Shown here: positions 5,311 to 12,832 of the stretch, piece after piece
How positions within the stretch are numbered: position 1 is the stretch's first letter
How the letters are laid out: every line of letters begins with the position of its first letter
From: a virus
Length of the DNA: 40,415 nt
Reading direction: 5' to 3' (one strand)
Virus record (IMG/VR): IMGVR_UViG_3300042691_010331
Span: 1 to 40,415 of that record
The notes under the pieces: generated by a model
What the model saw: only the letters and a program-made list of their open reading frames with translations
What the model was told of the DNA's origin: nothing
The model's database searches: none
Translations under genes and position numbers: made by a program

Positions 5311-6829
5311 TAAAGATAAATATCAAGCAATAAGAGAAGCTGCTGAAAGGGATGTGCTAGCGTTTATACGTTTAGTAGCTCCATATATGCACTTAGGTGC
5401 TATACATGAAGAACTTTTGCAATGGTGTATAAGAGAGGATGCAAAAGACAATCTACTTGTTCTAATGCCACGCGACCACTTAAAGAGTAAAATGGCAGCT
5501 TTTATAGCTGCTTGGTGGTTAGTAAAAGATCCTACAGAAACTATTTTATATGTTTCTAGTACAGCTTCTCTAGCTGAGAAGCAATTAGGACAGATAAAGC
5601 AGATATTAGAAAGTGTAGCTTGTAGACGTTATTGGCCAGAGCTTATCAATATAGATGAAGGCAAACGTGCTAGGTGGAATACAGAGGAAATTATTGTAGA
5701 CCATCCATTAAGGAAAGCAGAAGGGATTGCTGATCCCTCTATTAAAGCTATAGGTATCACAGGAAGCGTTACAGGCTTTCATGCTAGTAAAGTAGTATTA
5801 GATGACCTTGTAACCCCTCAGAATGCGTATACAGAAGAAGGAAGGGGTAAGGTGGCATCTCTGTATTCGCAACTTGCTTCAATTGAATCTGCGACATCTA
5901 AAGAGCTTGTAGTGGGTACACGTTATCATCCGAAAGATTTGTATAATGATTTAATTATGATGCGAGAAACCTTCTTTAATGAAGAGGGTGAGGAAGAAGA
6001 AAGAGAAGTGTATGAAGTGTTTCAGAGAGTTGTAGAAGAAGATGGTGAATTTCTATGGCCTAGAACACAACGAGCTGATGGAAAAGCTTTTGGATTTGAT
6101 GCCCAAATATTAGCTAGAAAGAAAGCAAAGTATATAGACACTTCTCAATTTTATGCTCAATATTATAATAATCCCAATGATCCAGGTAATCAGCTTATTA
6201 GTGATAATAAATTTCAATACTATGATGTAAAGAATTTAATTAATAGGGAAGGGATTTGGTACATACGTGATAGAAAATTAAATGTATATGCTGCAATTGA
6301 CTTTGCATTTAGTAGAAGTAAGAAAGCTGATAGTACAGCTATAGCAACAATAGGTGTGGATAGTAACAATTCTTTTTATGTTTTAGAAATTCGTAGATTT
6401 AAAACAGACAGAATCAAAGAATATTACGAGAACATATTTGCAGCACATGGTAAGTGGGGGTTTAGAAAACTGCGTGCTGAAGTTACAGTGGCACAACAAG
6501 CAATTGTAACACAACTTAAAGAGTTGATTAAACAGGATGGTTTAGCCCTATCAATAGATGAATATAGACCTTCTAGGAATGAAGGGGATAAAGCAGAACG
6601 TATAGCTTCTGTATTAGAACCCAAATATGATAATCTTCAAGTGTGGCATTATAAGGGTGGTTATTGTCAATTACTAGAAGAAGAATTGAAATTAGCTAAA
6701 CCACCACATGATGATATAAAAGATGCTCTAGCAAATGCAATAGCAATAGCAAAACCACCACATAAAAGCTACCAAGGGCAGCAAATTACAAATGTTATTT
6801 ATAATAGTAGGTTTGGAGGTATAGGATAA
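5300..6829 (+). CDS. terL: Terminase large subunit
   Basis: This is the packaging motor ATPase and nuclease, 509 residues. The Walker A-like motif MPRDHLKSK is at residues 56-64 and Walker B (KVVLDDLV) at 163-170. The nuclease domain begins with D333 in AAIDFAF and ends with the acidic pair D470-D471 in KPPHDDIKDALA. Length and motifs match podovirus large terminases. An in-frame stop at 5294 leaves the TTG at 5300 as the only start that keeps the conserved N-terminus, so translation probably couples to the overlapping lipoprotein frame. The stop overlaps the portal start (TAATG). Confidence 0.93.
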   Translation: MNINKDKYQAIREAAERDVLAFIRLVAPYMHLGAIHEELLQWCIREDAKDNLLVLMPRDHLKSKMAAFIAAWWLVKDPTETILYVSSTASLAEKQLGQIKQILESVACRRYWPELINIDEGKRARWNTEEIIVDHPLRKAEGIADPSIKAIGITGSVTGFHASKVVLDDLVTPQNAYTEEGRGKVASLYSQLASIESATSKELVVGTRYHPKDLYNDLIMMRETFFNEEGEEEEREVYEVFQRVVEEDGEFLWPRTQRADGKAFGFDAQILARKKAKYIDTSQFYAQYYNNPNDPGNQLISDNKFQYYDVKNLINREGIWYIRDRKLNVYAAIDFAFSRSKKADSTAIATIGVDSNNSFYVLEIRRFKTDRIKEYYENIFAAHGKWGFRKLRAEVTVAQQAIVTQLKELIKQDGLALSIDEYRPSRNEGDKAERIASVLEPKYDNLQVWHYKGGYCQLLEEELKLAKPPHDDIKDALANAIAIAKPPHKSYQGQQITNVIYNSRFGGIG

Positions 6830-8616
6830 TGGCTGGAAGTGTAGCTACAGTAAAAGGAATATCTAAAATATTAAACGAAAAGAGTGAAGCTTTAGCTCTA
6901 TCTTTAATCTCTATTTATGCTAATTGGAAATTACAGAGAGATGCAAAAGAACGTGAGTGGAAAGAATTGCGTAATTACATCTTTGCTACAGACACTTCCA
7001 CTACTTCTAATAGTAGTTTACCTTGGAAAAATAGAACCACTATTCCAAAGATTTGTCAAATAAGAGACAATCTCCATGCTAATTATATGGATGCCTTATT
7101 TCCTAATGACGATTGGCTTATTTGGGAAGGGGATGATGAAGATAGTATCTCTATTGACAAACGAAAAATATTAGAATACTACACAAAGAATAAGGCAGAG
7201 AATTCGGGTTTACGTGAAACTATTAGCGATTTGCTATTAGATTACATTGATTACGGAAATGCTTTTGCAGAAGTGATTTGGGTTAATGAAACCCATATTG
7301 ATGCTCTAACTGAAGAAGAGGAAACCACATATAAAGGCGGTAAATTAGTTAGAATTTCTCCTTATGATATTGTGTTTAATCCTTCGGCTATTAGTTTTAA
7401 CAAATCTCCTAAATTTAGACGATATGTAAAGTCAATAGCGGAGTTAAAAAAAGAATTAAAATACCGCACAGATTTACAGTTTGACAAGCAGGTATTTAAC
7501 GATTTAATAGAAAGACGCCAGGAATTGTCTACATTCAGAAAAGAGGACATAGATAAAGCTGAAGGTTATCTAGCTGATGGATTTGGTACTCTGTCTGAGT
7601 ATTATGGTAGTGGTATTGTAGAACTTATAGAATTTGAAGGTGATTATTATGATAGTACGAATGATGTTTTGTACGAAAACAGAATAATTACTATTGTAGA
7701 TAGATTACAGATTATAAGAAACATACCAAATCCCAGTTGGATTGGTAGGGACAACAAAATACATGTTTGCTGGAGAGCAAGACCAGATAATTTATATGGT
7801 ATGTCTCCATTAGAGAATTTAGTAGGATTGCAATATAGATTAGATCATTTAGAGAATGCTAAGGCTGACGCTTGGGATCAAACCATTCTGCCTCCTAAAG
7901 TAATACAAGGAGACGTGGAGCCTTTTGAATGGGGGCCAAATGCTACCATCCATGTACCGGAAGATGGTAATGTTACAATTCTTCCACCAAATCCCGCAGT
8001 ATTTCAAGCCAATAATGAATTAGCTTATTTAATGTCTGTTATGGAAGAAATGGCTGGTGCGCCTAAACAAGCCATGGGCATTAGAACTCCAGGAGAGAAA
8101 ACAGCATTTGAAGTACAGACATTAGAGAATGCAGCAGGACGCATATTCAATAATAAAATATTGAAGTTTTCTAGGGAAATGTTAGAACCAGCTATTAATC
8201 TATTTGTAGAGGTTGCACGTAGAAATCTAGATTATGCTGACACAATTAAAGTAGTAGACAATGATTATGGTGTGTCTCAATTCATGTCTGTTACAAAGGA
8301 TGATTTAACTGCTAAGGGTAAACTACGTCCTGTCGGAGCAAGACATTTTGCAGCAAGGGCACAACTAATCCAAAACTTAACAGGTATATTCAACAGTCCT
8401 ATTGGGCAAATGATACAACCAGATTTATCAAGAAAGGCGCTTACCCAGTTAATAGAAGAAATATTAGGACTCTCTAAATTTAAATTATTTAAAGATAACA
8501 TTGCTATTTCTGAGCAATTGGAAACACAGAAATTAGCACAACAAGGGCAAATAGATTTACAGAATGAGGCAGTTGCTCCACTTGAAGAAGGTATGTTGGG
8601 GGAAACTGAAGAATGA
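6829..8616 (+). CDS. Portal (head-to-tail connector) protein
   Basis: The 595-residue protein forms the dodecameric DNA gate at the capsid vertex on which terminase docks. Typical portal features are the stem and crown region MEEMAGAPKQAMGIRTPGEKTAFEVQ (about residues 404-430), followed by ENAAGRIFNNKILKFSREMLEPAINLF, and an acidic, glutamine-rich C-terminus. Size and place between terL and the scaffold match T7-like portals. The start overlaps the terL stop by one base and its end overlaps the next gene by four. Confidence 0.93.
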   Translation: MAGSVATVKGISKILNEKSEALALSLISIYANWKLQRDAKEREWKELRNYIFATDTSTTSNSSLPWKNRTTIPKICQIRDNLHANYMDALFPNDDWLIWEGDDEDSISIDKRKILEYYTKNKAENSGLRETISDLLLDYIDYGNAFAEVIWVNETHIDALTEEEETTYKGGKLVRISPYDIVFNPSAISFNKSPKFRRYVKSIAELKKELKYRTDLQFDKQVFNDLIERRQELSTFRKEDIDKAEGYLADGFGTLSEYYGSGIVELIEFEGDYYDSTNDVLYENRIITIVDRLQIIRNIPNPSWIGRDNKIHVCWRARPDNLYGMSPLENLVGLQYRLDHLENAKADAWDQTILPPKVIQGDVEPFEWGPNATIHVPEDGNVTILPPNPAVFQANNELAYLMSVMEEMAGAPKQAMGIRTPGEKTAFEVQTLENAAGRIFNNKILKFSREMLEPAINLFVEVARRNLDYADTIKVVDNDYGVSQFMSVTKDDLTAKGKLRPVGARHFAARAQLIQNLTGIFNSPIGQMIQPDLSRKALTQLIEEILGLSKFKLFKDNIAISEQLETQKLAQQGQIDLQNEAVAPLEEGMLGETEE

Positions 8617-8831
8617 AAAACCTATTAAAGGATAAAGAGGAATATGAAAAATTAACTAAGACAGAAGTTATTGCTCATATTAGAGCCTACTTAATAGAAT
8701 TAGCAGATGTTTCAGAAAGAAGCAGATTAGATAAAGAGAATTTTGAGAAAGCTTCTTGGCCATACCTACAGGCTTATGAATGTGGGGTACAAAAAACAAT
8801 CCACAAATTACAAGAGTTTATTAACATATGA
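8613..8831 (+). CDS. Small helical protein between portal and scaffold
   Basis: The 72-residue protein is predicted to be all helical and contains many E and K residues (KDKEEYEKLTKTEVIAHIRAYL). It overlaps portal and scaffold genes by four bases at each end, so it is made together with them. Small proteins of this kind occur at this position in other podoviruses. No domain is recognised and no function can be given. Confidence 0.6.
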   Translation: MKNLLKDKEEYEKLTKTEVIAHIRAYLIELADVSERSRLDKENFEKASWPYLQAYECGVQKTIHKLQEFINI

Positions 8832-9517
8832 CAGATAATATTTTTAATCAGGGAAACGACCAAGTACCTAATGAAACACCTGTAGTACAACAACCAGTAA
8901 TTCCACCAGAATTACAGGAGTTTGTCGGAGCAGGTAAAAAGTATGCTAGTTTGGATGACGTTTATAAAGCATTTCCTCATGCACAGAAACACATCTCTAC
9001 TTTAGAAGAAGAGAACAAGCAGATAAAGGAAGAGCTACAACGTAGAAAAACAGCAGAAGAACTCCTAACTGAGATACAGCAAAGAACTGTTACACAGCCG
9101 GAAGTGACTACCCCACCTCCTTCGATGCCTGATATTGCTTCAGTAGTGAGACAAGAAATACAGCGTACACAAGCAGAAGCCATTTCTGCAGCCAATCAAC
9201 ATGAAGTGGTAAATAAGTTTACCTCACTCTATGGTGAAAAAGCTCAAGTTCAATTTGAACAGCTGGCTAATGAATTAGGTGTACCAATTACTTCATTAAA
9301 TCAGTTGGCAGCTACATCGCCAAAAGCACTATTTAAGTTGGCTGGTATTGATGTTACTAAGGCCACATCCTCTGGGACATTGCAGAGTGATGTAACTTTG
9401 CAGGGCAACATAACACCTACTAACGATAAAATCACTGTAGGTTTACACAGTGGTGCTAGAGAAGATGCAGCAGCTATAAAGAAAGCAAGAGACTTAATAC
9501 TAAAACAATACACTTAA
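8828..9517 (+). CDS. Capsid scaffolding protein
   Basis: The 229-residue protein would guide procapsid assembly and leave before DNA fills the head. The N-terminus is proline/glutamine rich (PNETPVVQQPVIPPELQEF). A coiled coil follows at about residues 55-85 (ISTLEEENKQIKEELQRR), and the C-terminus is basic and helical, as in scaffolds that bind coat protein through a basic tail. It lies directly before the major capsid gene, as gp9 does in T7. No protease motif is seen. Confidence 0.85.
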   Translation: MTDNIFNQGNDQVPNETPVVQQPVIPPELQEFVGAGKKYASLDDVYKAFPHAQKHISTLEEENKQIKEELQRRKTAEELLTEIQQRTVTQPEVTTPPPSMPDIASVVRQEIQRTQAEAISAANQHEVVNKFTSLYGEKAQVQFEQLANELGVPITSLNQLAATSPKALFKLAGIDVTKATSSGTLQSDVTLQGNITPTNDKITVGLHSGAREDAAAIKKARDLILKQYT

Positions 9518-9527
9518 AGGAAAATAA

Positions 9528-10511
9528 ATGACTCAACTTACTTCAAATACTACTGCGTTTATTGACGCACAGATATATAGTAAATATATTATCGACAACT
9601 TGGAACCCTACTTGCTCCCAGAAATCTTCTGGCGCGATGTTTCAGATTTTCAAAATGGTACTACTCTCAATGTAAAAACGGTAGGTGATGTTGTACTACA
9701 GGAAGCATCTGAAGATTCTCCATTGACTTTTAGTCCAATTGATACTGGCACTGTAACGCTAAGCATCACTGAGTATGTTGGTGACGCTTGGGCTGTATCT
9801 GATGACTTGCGTAAAGATGGTAGCCAAATAGACCAATTGATGGGACTTCGCGCACGCGCATCTACTCGTGCATTAGCGCAACATCATGAATCTAAATTCT
9901 TGGCAAAAGCTGCAACCATTCAAACCAATGCTGATGTTAACTTAGTTAATGGTTCACCTCATCGTTGGGTAGCTGGTGGTTCAGGTGGTACAAACCGTGT
10001 TATGACGTTGGATGACATTGCCTATATGCAATATACTTTTGATAATGCTGATGCTCCTCAAGCAGGACGTGTCGCTATTGTCGATCCTATTGTTGCATTG
10101 GCATTAAATTCTCTGTCTAACTTAGTTAACGTATCTAATAACCCTATGTTTGAAGGTATTGTTACGTCTGGTTTCCAACAAAACCATAAGTTTGTGCGTA
10201 ACATTTTTGGATGGGATATTTGGACATCTACGCGTTTACCACGTAAAACCGCTACCGAAGCTCTTAATGCATCCTCTTACAGCTTGGCAAACGACACGGC
10301 TGAAATTGGTGACGTTGGTAACATATTTATGTGTGTTGCTGATGATAATTGCAAACCAGTTATGCACGCATGGAGAGCAATGCCTTCTGTTGAAGGATGG
10401 AGAGATCATGAATTGAGACAAGACAAGTTTCAAACTCTGTCTCGTTTTGGTTTTGCTGGCCAGCGTCTGGACACCATTGGTGTCATCTGGACTTCTCCAA
10501 GCGCATACTAA
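9528..10511 (+). CDS. Major capsid protein
   Basis: This 327-residue coat protein lies between scaffold and tail genes. It opens with an N-terminal arm (TSNTTAFIDAQIYSKYIIDN) and contains a beta-rich region (GTTLNVKTVGDVVLQEAS), a long central helix region (LMGLRARASTRALAQHHE) and a C-terminal RFGFAGQRLDTIGVIW strand, consistent with an HK97-type fold. An AAAGGA site precedes the ATG. Its codons are more G/C rich (CGT, CGC, GGT) than the neighbouring genes, as expected for a very highly expressed protein. A GC-rich hairpin follows directly after the stop. Confidence 0.92.
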   Translation: MTQLTSNTTAFIDAQIYSKYIIDNLEPYLLPEIFWRDVSDFQNGTTLNVKTVGDVVLQEASEDSPLTFSPIDTGTVTLSITEYVGDAWAVSDDLRKDGSQIDQLMGLRARASTRALAQHHESKFLAKAATIQTNADVNLVNGSPHRWVAGGSGGTNRVMTLDDIAYMQYTFDNADAPQAGRVAIVDPIVALALNSLSNLVNVSNNPMFEGIVTSGFQQNHKFVRNIFGWDIWTSTRLPRKTATEALNASSYSLANDTAEIGDVGNIFMCVADDNCKPVMHAWRAMPSVEGWRDHELRQDKFQTLSRFGFAGQRLDTIGVIWTSPSAY

Positions 10512-10519
10512 TATTAACT

Positions 10520-10537
10520 GAGCCTCTTAGGAGGCTC
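10520..10537 (+). terminator. Hairpin after the major capsid gene
   Basis: The perfect 7-bp stem GAGCCTC/GAGGCTC closes the tetraloop TTAG and is followed by TTCATAA. A copy with the loop TTCG follows the next gene. The poor T-run makes full termination unlikely. A partial terminator or a 3' stabiliser of capsid mRNA is more likely. Confidence 0.7.
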
Positions 10538-10557
10538 TTCATAAAAAGGAAATAAAA

Positions 10558-11049
10558 ATGAGTTTAGAAGCTGATGGAATCCGTGGTACTTCCAAAGTTT
10601 ACGGAGTACGTAACACAGATATGAGATATGGTGGTTTTACTGATGGTGATAGCCTGATTAAAACTATTGTATGGGATTTTAACTATGATGGCTTACCCGA
10701 TGCGGGTGCAACCAAGCATGAGTATGTAGTTCCTGCTGGAAGCACTATTGTATCATGCCATTTACGTATTGTTACAGCCTTTACGTCAACCTCAACTACA
10801 ACAGATTTGGATGTAGGTTTCCAACGTTCAAATGGTACTGAGATTGATAACAATGGTTTAATCACTGCCGCAGAAGCTACACAAACAGCTATTGCAGTAG
10901 TAGGAAGTTACATTGCTGGTGCTGGTGCATTAATTGGTAAAATCTCCGATGCTACTTATAATGCAGAACTAGTAGTTACTCCTACGGTTGCTGATTTATT
11001 AACCGGTCGTGGTCAAGTTATTCTGCAATACATCCCACCTGCTCCATAA
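10558..11049 (+). CDS. Capsid-associated beta-rich protein (decoration candidate)
   Basis: The 163-residue protein is beta-rich, with the C-terminal strand GRGQVILQYIPPAP. The centre (EYVVPAGSTIVSCHLRIVTAF) resembles phage head decoration or head-fibre proteins encoded directly after the coat gene. It has its own good ribosome-binding site (AAAAGGAAATAAAAATG) and is bracketed by two near-identical GC hairpins, so it may be expressed at a level close to the coat protein. Role inferred from place and composition. Confidence 0.6.
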   Translation: MSLEADGIRGTSKVYGVRNTDMRYGGFTDGDSLIKTIVWDFNYDGLPDAGATKHEYVVPAGSTIVSCHLRIVTAFTSTSTTTDLDVGFQRSNGTEIDNNGLITAAEATQTAIAVVGSYIAGAGALIGKISDATYNAELVVTPTVADLLTGRGQVILQYIPPAP

Positions 11050-11057
11050 TAATTATA

Positions 11058-11075
11058 GAGCCTCTTCGGAGGCTC
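11058..11075 (+). terminator. Second copy of the capsid-region hairpin
   Basis: The stem GAGCCTC/GAGGCTC is identical to the hairpin at 10520-10537, but the loop is TTCG, the very stable UUCG tetraloop in RNA. The bases after it (TTCATA, then a purine-rich ribosome site) are also similar. The change of loop with an unchanged stem suggests selection for the hairpin itself. Confidence 0.75.
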
Positions 11076-11095
11076 TTCATATAAGAGGATAAAAC

Positions 11096-11131
11096 ATGGC
11101 ATCAAGATCAAACATTGTATTTAAGGCTTAA
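11096..11131 (+). CDS. 11-codon mini-ORF before the next virion gene
   Basis: The reading frame MASRSNIVFKA has a good ribosome-binding site (AGAGGATAAAACATG) and stops two bases before the next gene. The AAGG inside its end is the only ribosome site for that gene, so translation of the peptide may drive translation of the 185-residue protein. It could also be the remnant N-terminus of a longer protein. The peptide itself may have no function. Confidence 0.35.
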   Translation: MASRSNIVFKA

Positions 11132-11133
11132 TT

Positions 11134-11691
11134 ATGACTGCTCATGCATCTTTACCTGAGGCTGATTTACATGAATGTAAGGGTGCTTCCACCGCTACTG
11201 TAGGTAAAACTATAGTAGCTGGTGGTGCAGGCACAGCTACATTTAAATATGCCAATCCACATGGGGCTGTATATTATACTGATTTAGCTACAGGCACTAC
11301 AATTACATATCCAAGTAGTTATACTATAGTAAACCCAACAACAACTGCTGTTGGTATGGCTATAGAATTTACAGAAGCTACAACAGCGAAATTAACATAT
11401 ACAGGTACAGACACACTAGACTGCCGAGTATTGGGGAATATTACGTTAGATCAATCTGCGGGTGCAGATAGAGATATTTATTTTAAAATCTATAAAAATG
11501 GTGTTGCTGTAACAGGGACAGAGGTTGGTATTACTACACAATCTGGTAAGAAGGTTAATATAGGAATCACATTTGATATTGCTAATTTAGCAACAAATGA
11601 CTATTTAGAAATTTATTGTAAAAATAATGGTGCATCAGGAGATGTAAAAATCTATTCATTCTATTTAACGGCATTCTGTATGAGAGGTTAA
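11134..11691 (+). CDS. Virion protein with a C-terminal jelly-roll-like domain
   Basis: The product has 185 residues in two parts. The N-terminal part (residues 1-60) has the common phage pattern LHECKGASTATVGKTIVAGGAGTATF. The C-terminal part (about 85-185) has the strand pattern of a jelly-roll head or fibre domain: DRDIYFKIYKNGVAV, KKVNIGITFDIANL, DYLEIYCKNN, KIYSFYLTAF. It probably decorates the head or forms a short fibre. The start is translationally coupled to a mini-ORF. Confidence 0.6.
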   Translation: MTAHASLPEADLHECKGASTATVGKTIVAGGAGTATFKYANPHGAVYYTDLATGTTITYPSSYTIVNPTTTAVGMAIEFTEATTAKLTYTGTDTLDCRVLGNITLDQSAGADRDIYFKIYKNGVAVTGTEVGITTQSGKKVNIGITFDIANLATNDYLEIYCKNNGASGDVKIYSFYLTAFCMRG

Positions 11692-11692
11692 T

Positions 11693-12448
11693 ATGGCCAT
11701 TAAAACTGTAGGCGAATTGGTAGATGACATTCTTTCTGCGATGGATAGCGATCCTGTTACATTATATGATGACACTGTTGAAAGTAGACAGGTAGCACAG
11801 ATATTAGAAACTGTATATTATCAAATTATAGATGGTAAAGATTGGCCTAATTTATATTCTCCTTTTAGACTAACTCAGACAGGTGTTTCTACTCCTACTC
11901 ACCTAACTATACCATCAGGCGTGATGGATATAAAGTATATTAAGTATGATTGTAAGGATGTGGATGATACCAAAGACAAATATACAGAAATCAAATGGAT
12001 GGAGCCAAAACCATTCATGGATATGTTAGATGCTAGAGATAGTAGTGCTACAGAGATAGACCAAATAACAGACACAAGTAGTATTTTACTTAATATCTAT
12101 AATGATAGAGCCCCTGTCTACTACACGTCATTTGATGAGCAAACTATTATTATGGATAGTTACGACAGTGCTGTAGAAACATATTTAAAGACAGCAAAAA
12201 CACAATGTTATGGTAAAGTATATCCAACTGTAACGATGGCAGATGATTTTATATTTGATTTACCACCAGATGCTTTTTCTCTTTTATTAGCGGAAGCAAA
12301 AGCTGTAGCATTTGCCGAATTAAAACAAATACAAAATCCTAAAGCAGAGCAATTTGCTGTTACACAGCGGCGCAGAATGTCTCAAGAAGCTTGGAGAATA
12401 CGTAATGGTATTTCCTACCCTAATTATGGTAGAAGTGGAGTGAAATAA
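11693..12448 (+). CDS. Tail tubular protein A (adaptor, gp11-like)
   Basis: The 251-residue protein would form the ring between portal and nozzle. The N-terminal pattern ([18 protein letters not shown], then [21 protein letters not shown]) and the C-terminal helix ([24 protein letters not shown] followed by [10 protein letters not shown]) are typical of T7 gp11-like adaptors. It lies between the head genes and the large nozzle gene, as in T7. The stop overlaps the next start (TAATG). Confidence 0.88.
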   Translation: MAIKTVGELVDDILSAMDSDPVTLYDDTVESRQVAQILETVYYQIIDGKDWPNLYSPFRLTQTGVSTPTHLTIPSGVMDIKYIKYDCKDVDDTKDKYTEIKWMEPKPFMDMLDARDSSATEIDQITDTSSILLNIYNDRAPVYYTSFDEQTIIMDSYDSAVETYLKTAKTQCYGKVYPTVTMADDFIFDLPPDAFSLLLAEAKAVAFAELKQIQNPKAEQFAVTQRRRMSQEAWRIRNGISYPNYGRSGVK

Positions 12449-12579
12449 TGCCACTAAAAAAAGGAAAATCGAATAAAACAGTTAGCACGAATATAAGTAA
12501 GTTAATGCATGAAGGTTATCCACAAAAACAGGCAATAGCAATTTCTCTTAATAAATCAGGAAAGAAGAAGAAAAAATGA
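12448..12579 (+). CDS. 43-residue basic protein (DUF6496-like)
   Basis: This short gene encodes a lysine-rich protein with the pattern [19 protein letters not shown], then [19 protein letters not shown] and a run of lysines. The same small protein is very common near the tail genes of unrelated podoviruses and siphoviruses. Its function is unknown; a DNA- or RNA-contacting role is only a guess from charge. Start and stop overlap both neighbours by 1 and 4 bases. Confidence 0.8.
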   Translation: MPLKKGKSNKTVSTNISKLMHEGYPQKQAIAISLNKSGKKKKK

Positions 12580-12830
12580 AAGAATTTAAATCCCCAAATG
12601 AGGGAAAAACTCTACAACTTTATAATGAAGGTCATAGTGTACGTGTACGATGGAAAGAAGGTGGAGTATTACCGGAAACACTAAAAGGTACTTGGACAGA
12701 TGCTATTAGAGCAGAATACTCTATTATTAAATATCTTAATGATGCAGAACCATTGCACATTCAGGAAAAAGATGAGAATGGTATATTTCAGAAAGTAAAA
12801 AATCCGAAGAAAAATCCTGTTGAGGCTTAA
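12576..12830 (+). CDS. Conserved hypothetical protein in the tail cluster
   Basis: The 84-residue protein is charged, with an aromatic strand ([16 protein letters not shown]), a helix region ([16 protein letters not shown]) and a lysine/proline tail. It starts with an ATGA overlap on the preceding mini-gene and ends two bases before the nozzle gene. No domain is recognised. Place suggests a role in tail assembly. Confidence 0.55.
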   Translation: MKEFKSPNEGKTLQLYNEGHSVRVRWKEGGVLPETLKGTWTDAIRAEYSIIKYLNDAEPLHIQEKDENGIFQKVKNPKKNPVEA

Positions 12831-12832
12831 TA

